Both the position numbers and the translations under genes were made by a program. Below, piece after piece: positions 37,075 to 45,779 of a DNA stretch of 64,000 bases; within the stretch, counting starts at the first letter, position 1, and every line of letters begins with the position of its first letter. Source of the stretch: Limnohabitans sp. Jir61 (GTDB lineage Bacteria; Pseudomonadota; Gammaproteobacteria; Burkholderiales; Burkholderiaceae_C); assembly GCF_003063545.1 (NCBI RefSeq), contig NZ_NESD01000004.1, positions 62,001 to 126,000 of the forward strand. The letters run 5' to 3'. The notes beneath the pieces were generated by a model. The model had not been told where the DNA came from, made no database searches, and saw nothing but the letters and a program-made list of their open reading frames with translations.

Positions 37075-37959
37075 ATGACGAACACTATGACCAAGACTTT
37101 TGCATCGGGCCTGATTTGGGTTGGGGCTTGGGCAGCAACTGCAGCTCACGCAGTCAACGATTTACCTGGCGGCCCAGCAGTACATCAACTCAATATGCAT
37201 CCCCCCGTCACCAAAATTGCTGCTGAACAGCACGCATTGCATTGGATGATGATGGTGATCTGTATGGTGATCTTCGTGGCGGTATTTGGTGTGATGTTTT
37301 ATTCCATTTGGAAGCATCGCAAATCGGTTGGCCACCAACCTGCGCACTTTCATGAGTCCATCAAAGTTGAAATTGCTTGGACGATCGTGCCTTTGATCAT
37401 TGTGGTGATCATGGCCATTCCAGCCACAAAAGCTGTCGTTGCGGGTAAAGACACTTCCAACGCTGACATCACCATCAAGGCCACTGGTCACCAATGGCGT
37501 TGGGGCTACGATTACCTCAAAGGCGAAGGTGATGGCATTTCGTTCATCTCCTCTTTGGACAACGAGCAACGTGTGCTTTCGAATTCAGGCGCTGTAGGCG
37601 CAAACATAGACAACTACTTGCTCAAAGTCGACAACCCCTTGGTTGTGCCTGTCAACAAAAAAGTACGCATCATCACCACCAGCACTGACGTGATTCATGC
37701 ATTTGCTGTTCCGGCTTTCGGCATCAAACAAGATGCAATTCCTGGCTTCGTGCGTGACACTTGGTTTAAGGCTGAACAAACCGGCGACTTTTATGGCCAA
37801 TGCCAAGAGCTGTGCGGTAAAGAACATGCTTACATGCCCATCCATGTCAAAGTACTCAGCGAAGCTGATTACACAGCATGGGTCAAGACCCAACAACCTA
37901 GCAAAAGCTCTCAAGCAACTCCCGCACAGCTAGTTGCTCAAGCCAGCGTCGTTAAATAA
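37075..37959 (+). CDS. ctaC: Cytochrome c oxidase subunit II
   Basis: 294 residues. A signal-like start is followed by two membrane helices (about 50-75 and 95-115). The periplasmic cupredoxin domain holds the CuA ligands: His in DVIHAFAVPAFGIK and the cluster CQELCGKEHAYM. GHQWRWGYDY is the aromatic electron entry patch. It receives electrons from cytochrome c. No fused cytochrome c domain is present, so this is an aa3-type rather than caa3-type enzyme. Confidence 0.97.
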   Translation: MTNTMTKTFASGLIWVGAWAATAAHAVNDLPGGPAVHQLNMHPPVTKIAAEQHALHWMMMVICMVIFVAVFGVMFYSIWKHRKSVGHQPAHFHESIKVEIAWTIVPLIIVVIMAIPATKAVVAGKDTSNADITIKATGHQWRWGYDYLKGEGDGISFISSLDNEQRVLSNSGAVGANIDNYLLKVDNPLVVPVNKKVRIITTSTDVIHAFAVPAFGIKQDAIPGFVRDTWFKAEQTGDFYGQCQELCGKEHAYMPIHVKVLSEADYTAWVKTQQPSKSSQATPAQLVAQASVVK

Positions 37960-37982
37960 TTAGTTACAAAAGAGGTTATCTC

Positions 37983-39611
37983 ATGAGCGCAGTAATCGAT
38001 TCGCACGGTCACGTAGCTGGCCATCACGATCACGAGCATCATCACGCACCTGAAGGCTGGCGCCGTTGGGTGTTTGCCACCAACCACAAGGACATTGGCA
38101 CCTTGTATTTGCTGTTCGCCTTCACGATGCTGATTTTTGGCGGCATTTTGGCGCTGCTGATCCGCGCCGAGCTGTTCCAACCAGGTTTGCAAATCGTAAA
38201 CCCTGAGTTGTTCAACCAGCTCACCACAATGCATGGACTGATCATGGTGTTTGGCGCCATCATGCCCGCATTCGTTGGTTTTGCGAATTGGATGATCCCA
38301 TTACAAATCGGCGCGCCTGACATGGCTTTTGCTCGCATGAACAACTTCAGCTTTTGGCTGATGATCCCTGCAGCCTCCATGCTGGGCAGTACCTTTTTCA
38401 TGCCCGGCGGCGCTCCAGCCACAGGCTGGACCATGTATGCACCCCTCACCATGCAGATGGGCCCTTCGATGGATGTGGCTATTTTTGCCATGCACATCTT
38501 GGGTGCTTCGTCGATCATGGGCTCCATCAATATTGTGGTCACCATCTTGAACATGCGTGCACCCGGCATGACGCTCATGAAGATGCCAATGTTTGTTTGG
38601 ACTTGGCTGATCACTGCTTACCTTTTGATTGCCGTGATGCCAGTGTTGGCCGGCGCAATCACCATGACCCTCACTGATCGCCACTTCGGCACCACCTTCT
38701 TCAACCCTGCAGGTGGTGGCGACCCGATCATGTTTCAGCACATTTTCTGGTTCTTCGGTCACCCCGAGGTGTACATCATGATCTTGCCGGCTTTCGGCAT
38801 CGTCAGTCAGGTGGTTCCAGCGTTTGCGCGCAAAAAACTGTTTGGCTATTCATCGATGGTTTACGCCACTGCATCGATTGCGATTTTGTCGTTCATTGTT
38901 TGGGCTCACCACATGTACACCACTGGCATGCCAGTGACAGGTCAGCTCTTTTTCATGTACGCCACCATGTTGATTTCCGTTCCTACGGGCGTGAAAGTTT
39001 TCAACTGGATCGCCACCATGTGGCGCGGCTCGATGACTTTTGAAACCCCTATGCTTTTTGCAGTGGGTTTCATCTTTGTGTTCACCATGGGTGGTTTCAC
39101 AGGCCTCATTTTGTCGATGGCGCCAATTGATTTGCAACTGCAAGACGGCTACTACGTGGTGGCCCACTTCCACTATGTGCTGGTTGCTGGCTCTTTGTTT
39201 GCCATGTTCTCTGGCATCTATTACTGGCTTCCTAAGTGGACAGGTGTGATGTACAAAGAATCACGTGGCAAACTGCATTTCTGGTGGACCTTGATTTCTT
39301 TCAACGTGACCTTCTTCCCCATGCACTTCTTGGGCTTGGCCGGTATGCCTCGTCGCTATGCCGACTACCCAATGCAGTTCGCTGATTTCAACGCATTGGC
39401 ATCTGTGGGCGCTTTCGCCTTTGGTATCGCTCAGGTCTACTTCTTTGTGATGGTCATCCTTCCTTGTATGCGTGGTCAAGGTGAAATAGCCCCTCAACGT
39501 CCTTGGGAAGGTGCGGAAGGTTTGGAGTGGGAAGTTCCCTCACCTGCACCATTCCACACATTTGAAGTCCCTCCAAAGCTGAACGACGAAGCGACCAAAG
39601 TCATTGGCTAA
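37983..39611 (+). CDS. ctaD: Cytochrome c oxidase subunit I
   Basis: 542 residues with twelve helices. It carries the heme a ligand His in LTTMHGLIMVFG, the CuB and cross-linked Tyr region FFGHPEVYIMILP, the two His in VWAHHMYTTG, and the heme a3/heme a pair in VVAHFHYVLV. The N-terminus is His-rich (HGHVAGHHDHEHHH), which is common in beta- and alphaproteobacterial members. This is the catalytic proton-pumping subunit. AAGAGG lies upstream of the ATG. Confidence 0.98.
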   Translation: MSAVIDSHGHVAGHHDHEHHHAPEGWRRWVFATNHKDIGTLYLLFAFTMLIFGGILALLIRAELFQPGLQIVNPELFNQLTTMHGLIMVFGAIMPAFVGFANWMIPLQIGAPDMAFARMNNFSFWLMIPAASMLGSTFFMPGGAPATGWTMYAPLTMQMGPSMDVAIFAMHILGASSIMGSINIVVTILNMRAPGMTLMKMPMFVWTWLITAYLLIAVMPVLAGAITMTLTDRHFGTTFFNPAGGGDPIMFQHIFWFFGHPEVYIMILPAFGIVSQVVPAFARKKLFGYSSMVYATASIAILSFIVWAHHMYTTGMPVTGQLFFMYATMLISVPTGVKVFNWIATMWRGSMTFETPMLFAVGFIFVFTMGGFTGLILSMAPIDLQLQDGYYVVAHFHYVLVAGSLFAMFSGIYYWLPKWTGVMYKESRGKLHFWWTLISFNVTFFPMHFLGLAGMPRRYADYPMQFADFNALASVGAFAFGIAQVYFFVMVILPCMRGQGEIAPQRPWEGAEGLEWEVPSPAPFHTFEVPPKLNDEATKVIG

Positions 39612-39621
39612 CAGAACAAAG

Positions 39622-39738
39622 ATGATGAACACTCAACAAAAGAAAAGTAATCTGCGCCTCGCCCTAATTTTGGCGAGCGTGGTTGCCGTCTTTTTCTGCG
39701 GGTTCATCATCAAGATGACTTTGCTGGGCAAGGCATGA
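39622..39738 (+). CDS. Cytochrome oxidase small assembly protein
   Basis: 38 residues, too short for most ORF calls. It starts MMNTQQKKSNLRL, has one membrane helix (ALILASVVAVFFCGFII) and ends KMTLLGKA. It lies ten bases after ctaD and overlaps ctaG by ATGA. Similar tiny single-helix proteins sit between subunit I and CtaG in other Burkholderiales and are annotated as oxidase assembly proteins. The function is by context only. Confidence 0.8.
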   Translation: MMNTQQKKSNLRLALILASVVAVFFCGFIIKMTLLGKA

Positions 39739-40334
39739 CTGGATTGAACAAAAATTTCAGCTTGATGAGCAAGCTCTTTGCAGTCACGCTTGTCATGTTT
39801 GCCTTTGGTTATTTGCTCGTCCCGATGTACAAAGCTTTTTGTGAATGGACAGGGGTCAACATTTTGGCCCTGAGCGAGCGCGAAGCCAGTGGCTCAATGA
39901 ATGGACGCGCAGGTTTGACCAATACCCAGGTAGATACCTCACGCACTCTCACAGTTGAATTCGATACCAATGTGCGTGGTCCTTGGCAATTCACGCCTGA
40001 AAAGCGTTCTGTTCAAGTACATCCTGGGGAGCTAATTACAGTCATGTTCGATTTTCAAAATGTGCAGGATCGAACCATGTCGGCACAAGCGATTCCCAGT
40101 TATGCACCTCGTGAAGCGCAATCCCATTTCAACAAATTGGAATGTTTTTGCTTCAAAGAGTACACACTCGCGCCAGGCGAAAAGAAGTCTTGGCCCGTCG
40201 TTTTCTACGTGTCACCGAAACTGTCTAAAGACGTGAAAACCATCACGCTGTCCTACACCTTCTTCGAAGTGGGGTCGGGCGTGCCATCGGCCTCCATCCG
40301 ACCTGTGATGATTGGAGGGACGGATGAGTCTTGA
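39735..40334 (+). CDS. ctaG: Cytochrome c oxidase assembly protein CtaG/Cox11
   Basis: 199 residues. One membrane helix near the N-terminus is followed by a periplasmic immunoglobulin-like domain. The copper-binding motif is present as KLECFCFKEYTL. The FAFGYLLVPMYKAFCEWTGVN segment with its Cys is a family hallmark. It delivers copper to CuB in subunit I. It overlaps both its upstream and downstream neighbours, so translation is probably coupled. Confidence 0.96.
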   Translation: MTGLNKNFSLMSKLFAVTLVMFAFGYLLVPMYKAFCEWTGVNILALSEREASGSMNGRAGLTNTQVDTSRTLTVEFDTNVRGPWQFTPEKRSVQVHPGELITVMFDFQNVQDRTMSAQAIPSYAPREAQSHFNKLECFCFKEYTLAPGEKKSWPVVFYVSPKLSKDVKTITLSYTFFEVGSGVPSASIRPVMIGGTDES

Positions 40335-40533
40335 TTCACCAGCAGTTCCTCTTTGGCGCTCCACACTGCGTGCCTTTCAGTCGGTCGCATGGTCTTTTTT
40401 AGGAATTCGTAAACGCAGCGAGTCTCAAAAAGATTTGTCCCAAGTAAAACCTGCACAACTCATTTTTGTGGGACTTGTGTCGGGCTTGTTTTTTGTCATT
40501 GGATTGATCGTCGTGGTCAATTTAGTTGTCTAG
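40324..40533 (+). CDS. DUF2970 family small membrane protein
   Basis: 69 residues from the ATG at 40324, overlapping the end of ctaG and preceded by GGAGGG. LRAFQSVAWSFLGIRKRSESQKDL is followed by a membrane helix (LIFVGLVSGLFFVIGLIVVVNLVV). The FLGIRK segment is typical of DUF2970, a family found in betaproteobacterial oxidase operons. Function unknown, presumably assembly. Confidence 0.88.
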   Translation: MSLDSPAVPLWRSTLRAFQSVAWSFLGIRKRSESQKDLSQVKPAQLIFVGLVSGLFFVIGLIVVVNLVV

Positions 40534-40552
40534 GTTTATTCAGGAGAGAAGC

Positions 40553-41437
40553 ATGAGTGCCAATTCGCACGGTTCCGTTCCACACTATTTCGTGCCTGAG
40601 CCATCGCGCCATCCAGCGATGGCTGCCCTAGGCTTGTTTTTTGTCATCTTAGGTGCAAGTCAGTGGGTCAACGACTCAAGCTGGGGTCAATACTCCCTAC
40701 TCCTCGGTATGGCTATTCTCTTGACTGTGCTTTATCAATGGTTTGGGGATGCTATTCATGAAAGTGAAACAGGCGTTTACGGTGACAACATCGATGCTTC
40801 TTTTCGCTGGAGCATGAGCTGGTTTATCTTTTCTGAAGTGATGTTTTTCGCTGCGTTTTTCGGTGCGCTTTGGTGGGCTCGTGCACACTCTGTCCCGAAT
40901 TTAGGTGAGGCAGACAATTTCGCGTTGTTGTGGCCAGATTTCAAAGCCATTTGGCCTAGCGTTGCTGAAGGCGTCACTGCATCTCCCGCTCAAACCATTG
41001 AGCCATTTGTGACGATGTCACCACTGTGGCTGCCTACCATCAATACAGCATTGCTGCTGAGTTCTGGTGTAACCATCACCATTGCACATCATGCACTGCG
41101 TGAAAGCGATCGAAGCAAAACCATCCTCTTTATGTGGATGACAGTCTTACTCGGTGCATGTTTCTTGGTATTACAAGGCTATGAATATCACCATGCCTAC
41201 GCAGAGTTGAACCTCAAATTGTCTTCTGGCATTTTTGGATCCACCTTCTTCATGTTGACAGGCTTCCACGGCTTCCATGTTTTCTTGGGTACGCTGATGT
41301 TGCTCATCATCACCCTGCGTCTGCAAAAGGGCCACTTCACAGCTGAGAAACACTTTGGATTCGAAGGTGTTGCTTGGTACTGGCATTTTGTAGACGTGGT
41401 CTGGCTGGGCCTTTACGTGTTGGTTTACTGGCTCTAA
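40553..41437 (+). CDS. ctaE: Cytochrome c oxidase subunit III
   Basis: 294 residues from the ATG at 40553, with AGGAGAG upstream; an earlier frame start at 40526 overlaps DUF2970 and is rejected. Seven helices, a conserved HYFVPEPSRHP start and the late FHGFHVFLGTLML and WYWHFVDVVWL motifs define the family. Subunit III has no redox centre but stabilises proton uptake. A terminator follows, so it closes this transcription unit. Confidence 0.97.
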   Translation: MSANSHGSVPHYFVPEPSRHPAMAALGLFFVILGASQWVNDSSWGQYSLLLGMAILLTVLYQWFGDAIHESETGVYGDNIDASFRWSMSWFIFSEVMFFAAFFGALWWARAHSVPNLGEADNFALLWPDFKAIWPSVAEGVTASPAQTIEPFVTMSPLWLPTINTALLLSSGVTITIAHHALRESDRSKTILFMWMTVLLGACFLVLQGYEYHHAYAELNLKLSSGIFGSTFFMLTGFHGFHVFLGTLMLLIITLRLQKGHFTAEKHFGFEGVAWYWHFVDVVWLGLYVLVYWL

Positions 41438-41451
41438 TTAATTTAGAACAA

Positions 41452-41481
41452 AAAAAAGGCCGTCGATTGACGGCCTTTTTT
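41452..41481 (+). terminator. Terminator of the oxidase operon
   Basis: GGCCGTC-GATT-GACGGCC preceded by A-run and followed by TTTTTTA. The A-run also gives the minus-strand gene downstream a T-run, so it may work both ways. Confidence 0.9.
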
Positions 41482-41500
41482 ATAAATGAAATAGATAGCT

Positions 41501-41725
41501 TTACTGCTGCCCAGGGATAATGCCTGTTGGCTCAATATAGCCAAAAGCCCATAGCAAAAGAATCATTAAAAACAAAGCGACCGAGAGACCAATGCGTAAG
41601 GTCAAGGCATTCACCATGCTTTTGTTTTTTGGTTTTTCTGGGTCGGGGCGACGCAACATAAAAAGACCAGCTGCGCCAAGACTGATGAGGATGCCCAAGA
41701 ATGCAATGCCGATGATGATTTTCAT
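41501..41725 (-). CDS. DUF2909 family twin-helix membrane protein
   Basis: 74 residues with two helices (IIIGIAFLGILISLGAAGLFML and GLSVALFLMILLLWAFGY) joined by RRPDPEKPKNKSMV. This is the twin transmembrane protein family found next to surf1 in Burkholderiales. It lies between ctaE and the surf1 gene on the opposite strand, a conserved position that suggests a link to oxidase assembly. Function unknown. Confidence 0.86.
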   Translation of the reverse strand: MKIIIGIAFLGILISLGAAGLFMLRRPDPEKPKNKSMVNALTLRIGLSVALFLMILLLWAFGYIEPTGIIPGQQ

Positions 41726-41774
41726 GCCACTAATTATGTCTTTTTATTTGCAATAAAGACTGTTGGACTAACCA

Positions 41775-42548
41775 ATGCGATTTCGATTCACCTCTCAAGC
41801 CTTGTTCTCACGTCATTGGTGGGTCTTACTTACGGCGACTGCAATCGTCGCGGGCATCACCGTCCGATTAGGGTACTGGCAACTCGGAAGAGCTCAGTTC
41901 AAGGAGTCTCTTTATTCAATAGAACAAGCGCAGGCAAAACTTCCGCCCTTAACGGCTCAAGATTTTTCGAACTCACCTTCTAGGTCTGAAAATCTTCAAC
42001 GACGCATCGACGTGCAAGGCCAATGGCTGCATCAATGGACAGTCTATCTAGAAAATAGAGCCTTGCAAGGAAAGCCTGGCTTTTGGGTGCTCACACCTTT
42101 GCAAATCGCACCCAACCAAGTCTTATTGGTTCAACGAGGCTGGGTTGCTCGGGATTTGGTGCAAAGTGACAAACTGCCGACAATTGAAACGCCTTCTGGC
42201 GTCGTTCGTGTGGAGGGCCGATGGGTGCATGCACCTTCGAAGATGATGGAACTCTCACCTACCCATGCAAAGCCATCTGACACCCCACGGCTAAACCCTC
42301 TCAGGCAAAATATCGATATTGAAGAGTTCTCGCAAGAGACTGGGCTTACTTTTGTGGCCAATGTATTGCAAACTGGCTCAGCATCTGAGGGACTTATTCG
42401 CGACTGGCCAGCTAGCCTATCAGGCGCCGACAAAAACCGAGCTTATGCGCTGCAATGGTTTGCACTCGCTTTCTTGAGCATCGGATTGTTTGGTTGGTTT
42501 CAGATCTATCTAAAGTTAAAAAATGACCCAAGTACCACCAAACTCTAA
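41775..42548 (+). CDS. SURF1 family oxidase assembly protein
   Basis: 257 residues. Two helices at the ends (WWVLLTATAIVAGITV near the N-terminus and ALAFLSIGLFGWFQIYL at the C-terminus) flank a periplasmic domain with RLGYWQLGRAQFK, VYLENRALQGKPGFWVLTPL and VLLVQRGWVARD, all typical. It helps insert heme a into subunit I. It overlaps the next gene by 26 bases, indicating an operon running to ctaA. Confidence 0.94.
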   Translation: MRFRFTSQALFSRHWWVLLTATAIVAGITVRLGYWQLGRAQFKESLYSIEQAQAKLPPLTAQDFSNSPSRSENLQRRIDVQGQWLHQWTVYLENRALQGKPGFWVLTPLQIAPNQVLLVQRGWVARDLVQSDKLPTIETPSGVVRVEGRWVHAPSKMMELSPTHAKPSDTPRLNPLRQNIDIEEFSQETGLTFVANVLQTGSASEGLIRDWPASLSGADKNRAYALQWFALAFLSIGLFGWFQIYLKLKNDPSTTKL

Positions 42549-43218
42549 ATCCGAACCTATTGGATTGACTGTTTACGATTTACCGTCACCCGTGCAAGTT
42601 GCCATGGAGGATGAGGCGCGCACCCGAACTGGTCGCATTCGTATGTTGCTGGTCTTTGCAATTTGTGCAGCGCCCATTTTGTTTTCGTATCTGACTTACT
42701 ACGTCATCCGCCCCCAAGGAAGCGCTTCGTATGGGGAACTCATCGAGCCACAGCGCGATCTTCCCGCAATCGTGGCTAAAGACCTCAAGGGGCAACCCGT
42801 TCAACTGAAAAGCCTGCGTGATCAATGGCTGTTTATTGCAGTCTCAAATGGCAAGTGTGAACAAGCATGCGAGAAACTGCTTTATGTACAACGACAACTC
42901 CACAAAAGCTTGGGCAAGCAACAAGACAAGCTAGATCGGTTGTGGTTGATCTCCAACTCAGAACCTGTGGACGCGTCCTTGGTTGAAGCGCTGCAAGGGG
43001 CTACCGTTTTAAGAGTTGATACGAACGAACTTTCTCAGTGGCTCTATCCGGCTAATGGTGGACAACTGAAAGACCATTTGTATTTGGTAGATCCCATGGG
43101 CCGTTGGATGATGCGCTTTCCAAGTCATGCAGATGTTGGAGATGCCCCTACAAAAATCAAACGCGATTTAGAACGCCTGCTTCGCGCTGCCAACTCATGG
43201 GACCAACCTGGACGCTGA
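42523..43218 (+). CDS. Membrane-anchored SCO-like thioredoxin-fold protein
   Basis: 231 residues. One helix (about 43-64, LLVFAICAAPILFSYLTYYVI) is followed by a periplasmic domain. Cys112 and Cys116 form CEQAC, the CxxxC of SCO copper chaperones. His185 lies in DHLYLVDPMGRW, matching the SCO His and following VDP. Normal Sco proteins have CxxxCP; the Pro is missing here. The gene sits between surf1 and ctaA, where no standard sco gene is seen. I infer a divergent SCO that readies CuA; relatives are usually called hypothetical transmembrane proteins. Confidence 0.8.
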   Translation: MTQVPPNSKSEPIGLTVYDLPSPVQVAMEDEARTRTGRIRMLLVFAICAAPILFSYLTYYVIRPQGSASYGELIEPQRDLPAIVAKDLKGQPVQLKSLRDQWLFIAVSNGKCEQACEKLLYVQRQLHKSLGKQQDKLDRLWLISNSEPVDASLVEALQGATVLRVDTNELSQWLYPANGGQLKDHLYLVDPMGRWMMRFPSHADVGDAPTKIKRDLERLLRAANSWDQPGR

Positions 43219-43219
43219 A

Positions 43220-43651
43220 ATGAAAAATAAAACACTGGCTGCTTGGATGACATTATTATTCGGCCCCTTGGGCTTTCATCGGTTCTACCTCTTTGGTTGG
43301 GGAGATACGTTAGGTTGGATGCTTCCAATTCCAACAGCCCTAGGAATCTACGGATTCTTACGTGTGCAGCAATATGGTTTGGATGATGTCATCAGCTGGT
43401 GGCTCCTTCCCATGTTTGGTTTCTTGGTAGCTGCCACCTGTTTAAACGCGATCGTATTTGGACTCATGCGAACCGAGGAGTGGAATCAAAAATTCAATCC
43501 CAGCGCAGACCACTTGCATCAAGCCGGACAAACGCAATGGGCCACCATCGGAGCGATTGTCTTGAGCCTTCTCATTGGTACAGCCGCCATGCTATCGGGA
43601 TTGGCATACAGTTTTCAGCGCTACTTTGAATCAACGCTACCCATTGCTTAG
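43220..43651 (+). CDS. TM2-domain membrane protein
   Basis: 143 residues with four hydrophobic segments. The N-terminal LLFGPLGFHRFYLFGWGDTLGWM resembles the TM2/NINE domain (GxFGxHRFYLG). The last helix ends close to the C-terminus. It starts one base after the SCO-like gene and is 93 bases before ctaA. Function unknown, but its place inside the oxidase assembly genes suggests a membrane role in biogenesis. Confidence 0.8.
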   Translation: MKNKTLAAWMTLLFGPLGFHRFYLFGWGDTLGWMLPIPTALGIYGFLRVQQYGLDDVISWWLLPMFGFLVAATCLNAIVFGLMRTEEWNQKFNPSADHLHQAGQTQWATIGAIVLSLLIGTAAMLSGLAYSFQRYFESTLPIA

Positions 43652-43744
43652 CCGACAAGGCATACCCCCATTCAATGCAACTGAAATTGAATGCAATTAA
43701 GATTTGAGACAACTTTCTAACCTTGAAATTTTGGAGTTTCGATT

Positions 43745-44743
43745 TTGTTCACTGCTCGCCACAAACTCCTTACCCTTTGCATTGTTTTAACACTGTGCGT
43801 CGTCAGTCTTGGGGCCTATGTGCGCCTCTCGGATGCGGGTTTGGGCTGTCCTGATTGGCCAGGTTGCTATGGAAAGCTCTTAGGCGTTCCCGACAGTCAC
43901 AAGGAAATCAGCCATGCAGAAACTGCTTTCCCTCATGCGCCTGTCGAAGCAGGCAAGGCCTGGAAAGAAATGATCCATCGCTACTTGGCAGGTATTTTGG
44001 GTTTGCTCATTGCAGCACTTGCTGTGCTCTCCATTTGGCCACGTCGCCATTCGACCTTGATCGTGCCCTCCCTCTTCTTGGTCGGTTTGGTAGGCGTGCA
44101 AGCCGCGCTTGGTATGTTGACCGTGACATGGCTTCTCAAACCCGTCATCGTGACACTTCACTTGTTGGGCGGCATGCTCATACTTGCAACCCTCGTTGGC
44201 ATGTATGCCAAACAAACTTTGGCGTGGGTTGAATTCAGCACACCAGCCATCAAAGTATCAGCTTGGGCCGTGACGGCCCTCGTCCTGACACAGATCGCTT
44301 TAGGTGGTTGGACAAGCACCAATTACGCAGCCATGGCGTGTTCTGACTACCCTCTGTGTCAAGGTCAGTGGATGCCATCTAATTTAGAGTGGTCACATGC
44401 GTTTGTCTTCAACCGAGAACTGGGACAAACCACCGATGGACAAATGCTCAGTTTGCAAACATTGACGGCCATTCATTGGACCCATCGAAATTTCGCCTTA
44501 GTGGTGATGTGCGCGTGCATAGCTTTTGCCATTCAATTAAGAAAACAGACTGAAACTCGCCCCATGGGCAATGCCATGCTGGTCGCTGTGATTGCTCAGG
44601 TATTGATTGGTATCGGCAATGTTTGGCTTCAATGGCCATTGGGCATGGCTGTTCTGCACAACACTGGCGCAGCCATCTTGCTTGGGATATCAGTATTCAC
44701 AGCAATTCAAATACATCGCGCTGATAAACCCTTCACGATCTAA
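43745..44743 (+). CDS. ctaA: Heme A synthase (COX15/CtaA family)
   Basis: 332 residues from a TTG at 43745, which is supported by GGAG eight bases upstream; no in-frame ATG lies close. Eight helices and the conserved RLSDAGLGCPDWPGCYG, HRYLAGILG, MACSDYPLCQGQW and HNTGAAILL motifs contain the heme-ligating His and the redox Cys pairs. It oxidises heme O to heme A. ctaB, usually next, is instead at 35.4-36.3 kb. The 78 bases after it hold no terminator that I can see. Confidence 0.95.
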   Translation: MFTARHKLLTLCIVLTLCVVSLGAYVRLSDAGLGCPDWPGCYGKLLGVPDSHKEISHAETAFPHAPVEAGKAWKEMIHRYLAGILGLLIAALAVLSIWPRRHSTLIVPSLFLVGLVGVQAALGMLTVTWLLKPVIVTLHLLGGMLILATLVGMYAKQTLAWVEFSTPAIKVSAWAVTALVLTQIALGGWTSTNYAAMACSDYPLCQGQWMPSNLEWSHAFVFNRELGQTTDGQMLSLQTLTAIHWTHRNFALVVMCACIAFAIQLRKQTETRPMGNAMLVAVIAQVLIGIGNVWLQWPLGMAVLHNTGAAILLGISVFTAIQIHRADKPFTI

Positions 44744-44820
44744 TTTTTTAGACCCGTTACCCATAGGCTGAAGAAAAATATTCAGAACCCGCGCTAAAGT
44801 ACCCCTTAACTCGTGCCGAT

Positions 44821-45417
44821 ATGCATGAGATGGCTGAAGAAACGACCCAAGTAACTCCAGACCTAGCGGGCACTGCAAATGTACCGCCTCAGGTCGCTGC
44901 GCCCGCTGAAACCAGCGAGCAGCTTGAGGCTGCGCCTGGAACTGATGCGCCTTCGCCCTTGACAGAGAACCCGCAACAAGGGGCACCAGTACCCAGCGCA
45001 CCTGAAACGGCTGCCAATGCTGCGCCATCGGCTGAAGCCTCAACCGAGTCTGAATCTGATGAGCCCGACCTCCTTCAACCATACTTAGACAAAGCAGGCG
45101 AAACGATTCAGCACGAAGTGGCAAGCGAAGAACTAGATACGTTTTTGCGCGGTCATATCAAGACTTTCCGCGAAGAATGGGATGTTTGGGAAGAAAGCGC
45201 CCGCGATGCCTACGTCCACTTGATGACATCGCAACTCGTTCAGCGTAAAGCTGCGGCAACACGCATCAAAATTTATGACGAGTTCAAGCTGCCTGTGCCA
45301 TCAGCCCAAACCACCTTGTTTGAGTCGATCAAGCAGTCACAAATCAAACCCAAAAAGCGTCGCCCCGTATTGCTGATGCCACCTAACTTGCGACCTACTT
45401 ATTCCCTGAAGAAGTAG
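44821..45417 (+). CDS. Hypothetical protein with acidic low-complexity N-terminus
   Basis: 198 residues. The first 80 are rich in Ala, Pro, Glu and Thr and are likely disordered. The rest is helical and charged (LDTFLRGHIKTFREEWDVWEESARDAYVHLMTSQLVQRKA) and ends in a basic tail (KPKKRRPVLLMPPNLRPTYSLKK). There is no signal peptide or membrane helix. I do not recognise the family. Its last 23 bases overlap the 3' end of the convergent gene at 45395. ATG at 44830 is an alternative start. Confidence 0.7.
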   Translation: MHEMAEETTQVTPDLAGTANVPPQVAAPAETSEQLEAAPGTDAPSPLTENPQQGAPVPSAPETAANAAPSAEASTESESDEPDLLQPYLDKAGETIQHEVASEELDTFLRGHIKTFREEWDVWEESARDAYVHLMTSQLVQRKAAATRIKIYDEFKLPVPSAQTTLFESIKQSQIKPKKRRPVLLMPPNLRPTYSLKK

Positions 45418-45694
45418 TTTTTGCGGCCAAATAATCGGCCAACCCCGCATTGCTCAAACGCACACCAGAGCTGCCACTGTCTTTAGCCACCGCACCACGG
45501 ATTTGTTTGATCAACAAACCCTTTACATCGCCCTGCATGGCTTGTGTGCGAAGCGCCACATAGCGTACCTGCGCTTTACTTTTATCCATCTTTGATTCCG
45601 CCATGGCTTGCAGCCAAAGCCCATCGTCGCGCTTGCCAGCTTCAAGCTCTCGCAAAACCAAGGCGCGAACCATGTTGGAAGATGTGTCAGGCAT
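45395..45694 (-). CDS. Hypothetical small helical protein
   Basis: 99 residues from the ATG at 45694, with GGAG eight bases upstream; the frame extends to 45781 but lacks a ribosome site there. The sequence is helical and charged (MVRALVLRELEAGKRDDGLWLQAMAESK), without signal or membrane segments. Family not recognised; the RDDGLWLQAMAES segment hints at the common small 'four-helix' regulatory type but I make no claim. The 3' end overlaps the convergent gene. Confidence 0.65.
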   Translation of the reverse strand: MPDTSSNMVRALVLRELEAGKRDDGLWLQAMAESKMDKSKAQVRYVALRTQAMQGDVKGLLIKQIRGAVAKDSGSSGVRLSNAGLADYLAAKTTSSGNK

Positions 45695-45779
45695 GAATGA
45701 GCTCCGAAAAAACAAAGAGTGCACCAATTCTGCCATTTGAAGTAGTAAATTAAGCAAATCAACAGCAACGAAACACACC

